From an uncultured bacterium (GTDB lineage: Bacteria > Bacillota_I > Bacilli_A > RF39 > UBA660), in the NCBI GenBank assembly GCA_949288335.1, contig CASEJU010000055.1, forward strand, positions 1-32,845: a stretch of 32,845 nucleotides of DNA. Reading direction: 5' to 3'. Below the pieces are notes generated by a model. It saw nothing but the letters and a program-made list of their open reading frames with translations. It had not been told where the DNA came from and ran no database searches. Shown here piece by piece: positions 32,212 to 32,845 of this stretch; position 1 is the stretch's first letter, and each line of letters opens with the position of its first letter. The position numbers were made by a program, and so were the translations under genes.

Positions 32212-32581
32212 ATGATTTTTAAATTTTATGGTCGAATAGATTGATAATATTTTTGGATTTAATATATATAATTTATATATTATTTGTAAATAATCAAAAG
32301 ATAATTGATTAAAGAAAAATAGTAAACTTGAAATAACTGTTTGTAAAATGATTTAATAGTATTCAGTATCTTTATGCCGATAATGTTAAAAAAACGCAAT
32401 GATTGTGCAAAAAGTTAGATATTTTCGACAAAAATGCACAGTTTTTTTAAAATATTGTGCATTTTTTATTTACAAAAGAATTTTATTATGTTAAACTTTT
32501 TCTAGGTGATTAATTTGAAAAATAATTATGTTATTCACGGCCATGCGTGCCTTGAATGAAGTGAAAGGAATGAAGCTTAAT
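32212..32581. other. Intergenic region upstream of the Fic gene
   Basis: AT-rich, no long ORF. It contains repeated TGTGCA words and an AAATGCACA / TGTGCATTT inverted repeat (about 32433-32467) that could be a terminator or operator, a TTTACA-N17-TAAACT promoter, and a 14-codon ORF starting TTG at 32515 (AGGTGATTAAT upstream; begins KNNYVIHGHA, stop TGA) that could be a leader peptide or gene remnant. Confidence 0.5.
32469..32497 (+). promoter_or_regulatory. Probable promoter upstream of the Fic gene
   Basis: TTTACA (32469-32474), 17-bp spacer, TAAACT (32492-32497). Confidence 0.5.
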
Positions 32582-32845
32582 ATGGAACCAATTAAAGTTG
32601 ATATATTACCAATAAAATATAATATTGATAAAGAGTTACTAAATTTGATTTCAGAAGCTAACGAAAGATATGGCGAATATAAATCAAATTTAAAAAATAG
32701 TCAATTTGATTCAAAATTTTTTCTTGATTCAGTTATATTAAGCGAAAGTTTAAAGTCTACACAAATTGAAGGTACGCAGATTTCTCAAGATGAAATGTAT
32801 TATTTGAAATATATGCCAAAAACTGATGATAATTTAGAAATTCAA
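32582..32845 (+). CDS. Fic family protein, N-terminal part (runs off window)
   Basis: The first 88 residues are visible. They match the N-terminal domain of Fic/DOC proteins (PF13784 type), with the segment SESLKSTQIEGTQIS carrying the inhibitory (S/T)xxxE(G/N) helix (S-TQI-E-G) of Fic enzymes with an N-terminal self-inhibiting helix. Fic domains transfer AMP or related groups to protein hydroxyls; the catalytic HxFx(D/E)GN motif would lie beyond the window. Upstream in-frame starts at 32543 and 32570 exist; I chose 32582, with AAAGGA about 12 bases upstream. Confidence 0.85.
   Translation, partial: MEPIKVDILPIKYNIDKELLNLISEANERYGEYKSNLKNSQFDSKFFLDSVILSESLKSTQIEGTQISQDEMYYLKYMPKTDDNLEIQ

Noticed and set aside
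32515-32581. TGA read as tryptophan (genetic code 4)
   Set aside because: Reading TGA as Trp extends the small ORF by only a few codons; elsewhere TGA serves as a normal stop and Trp is encoded by TGG.

Overview
The window is very AT-rich, with tightly packed genes, AGGAGG-type ribosome binding sites, sigma-A promoters (TTGACA-N17-TATAAT), many TTG/GTG starts and short hairpin terminators. It encodes a CwlJ-type spore cortex hydrolase, a cdaA-cdaR pair and rplM-rpsI. I infer a low-GC Bacillota, most likely an uncultured Bacilli/Erysipelotrichia-type gut bacterium that sporulates or descends from spore formers. TGA behaves as stop throughout.

Layout. (1) 1-1278: the 3' half of a tRNA-Trp(CCA) gene without its 5' half, which is the expected scar of a tRNA-targeting integrated element lying to the left, then a HEPN-like orphan gene and about 380 bp without an intact gene. 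(2) 1279-11704, all minus strand: an FkbM-type methyltransferase; a DUF2975 / XRE regulator / DUF4173 membrane operon behind a perfect consensus promoter; an FtsX-type ABC exporter; two paralogous secreted or anchored surface proteins; a TspO protein; and an MTAN-fold nucleosidase lacking two expected catalytic residues. (3) 11783-15355: a cell-wall/spore cluster made of a LysM protein with a degenerate amidase domain, a small membrane protein, CwlJ and an intact LysM amidase. None has a signal peptide, and the intact amidase has a match to the sigma-K mother-cell promoter consensus. (4) 15356-23591: an accessory block with a different feel (more AT-rich, few CG dinucleotides, broken genes). 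It lies between two 87-bp direct repeats (82/87 identical) that duplicate the amidase start and promoter. (5) 23620-26735: a GNAT-Nudix fusion, HtrA and an Abi_2/HEPN protein. (6) 26915-30069: core genes rpsI, rplM (with a structured leader), cdaR and cdaA. (7) 30192-32845: two membrane proteins, a UPF0316 protein, tRNA-Thr(CGU) and the 5' part of a Fic gene.

The most unusual part is the accessory block. A LysR-type regulator faces a four-gene operon across a palindromic operator. The operon encodes a small basic protein, a DUF6273-like protein, an unknown protein and a signal-less GH10 xylanase-fold protein with a cysteine-rich N-terminal domain. The two middle proteins share a C-terminal tail motif. 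The small basic protein shares a helical module with a tail-anchored nucleotidyltransferase-like protein next to the operon. These shared modules suggest the genes act together, but no function can be assigned from sequence alone. The neighbouring spore cluster, with a catalytically degenerate amidase beside an intact paralogue, is the second point of interest.
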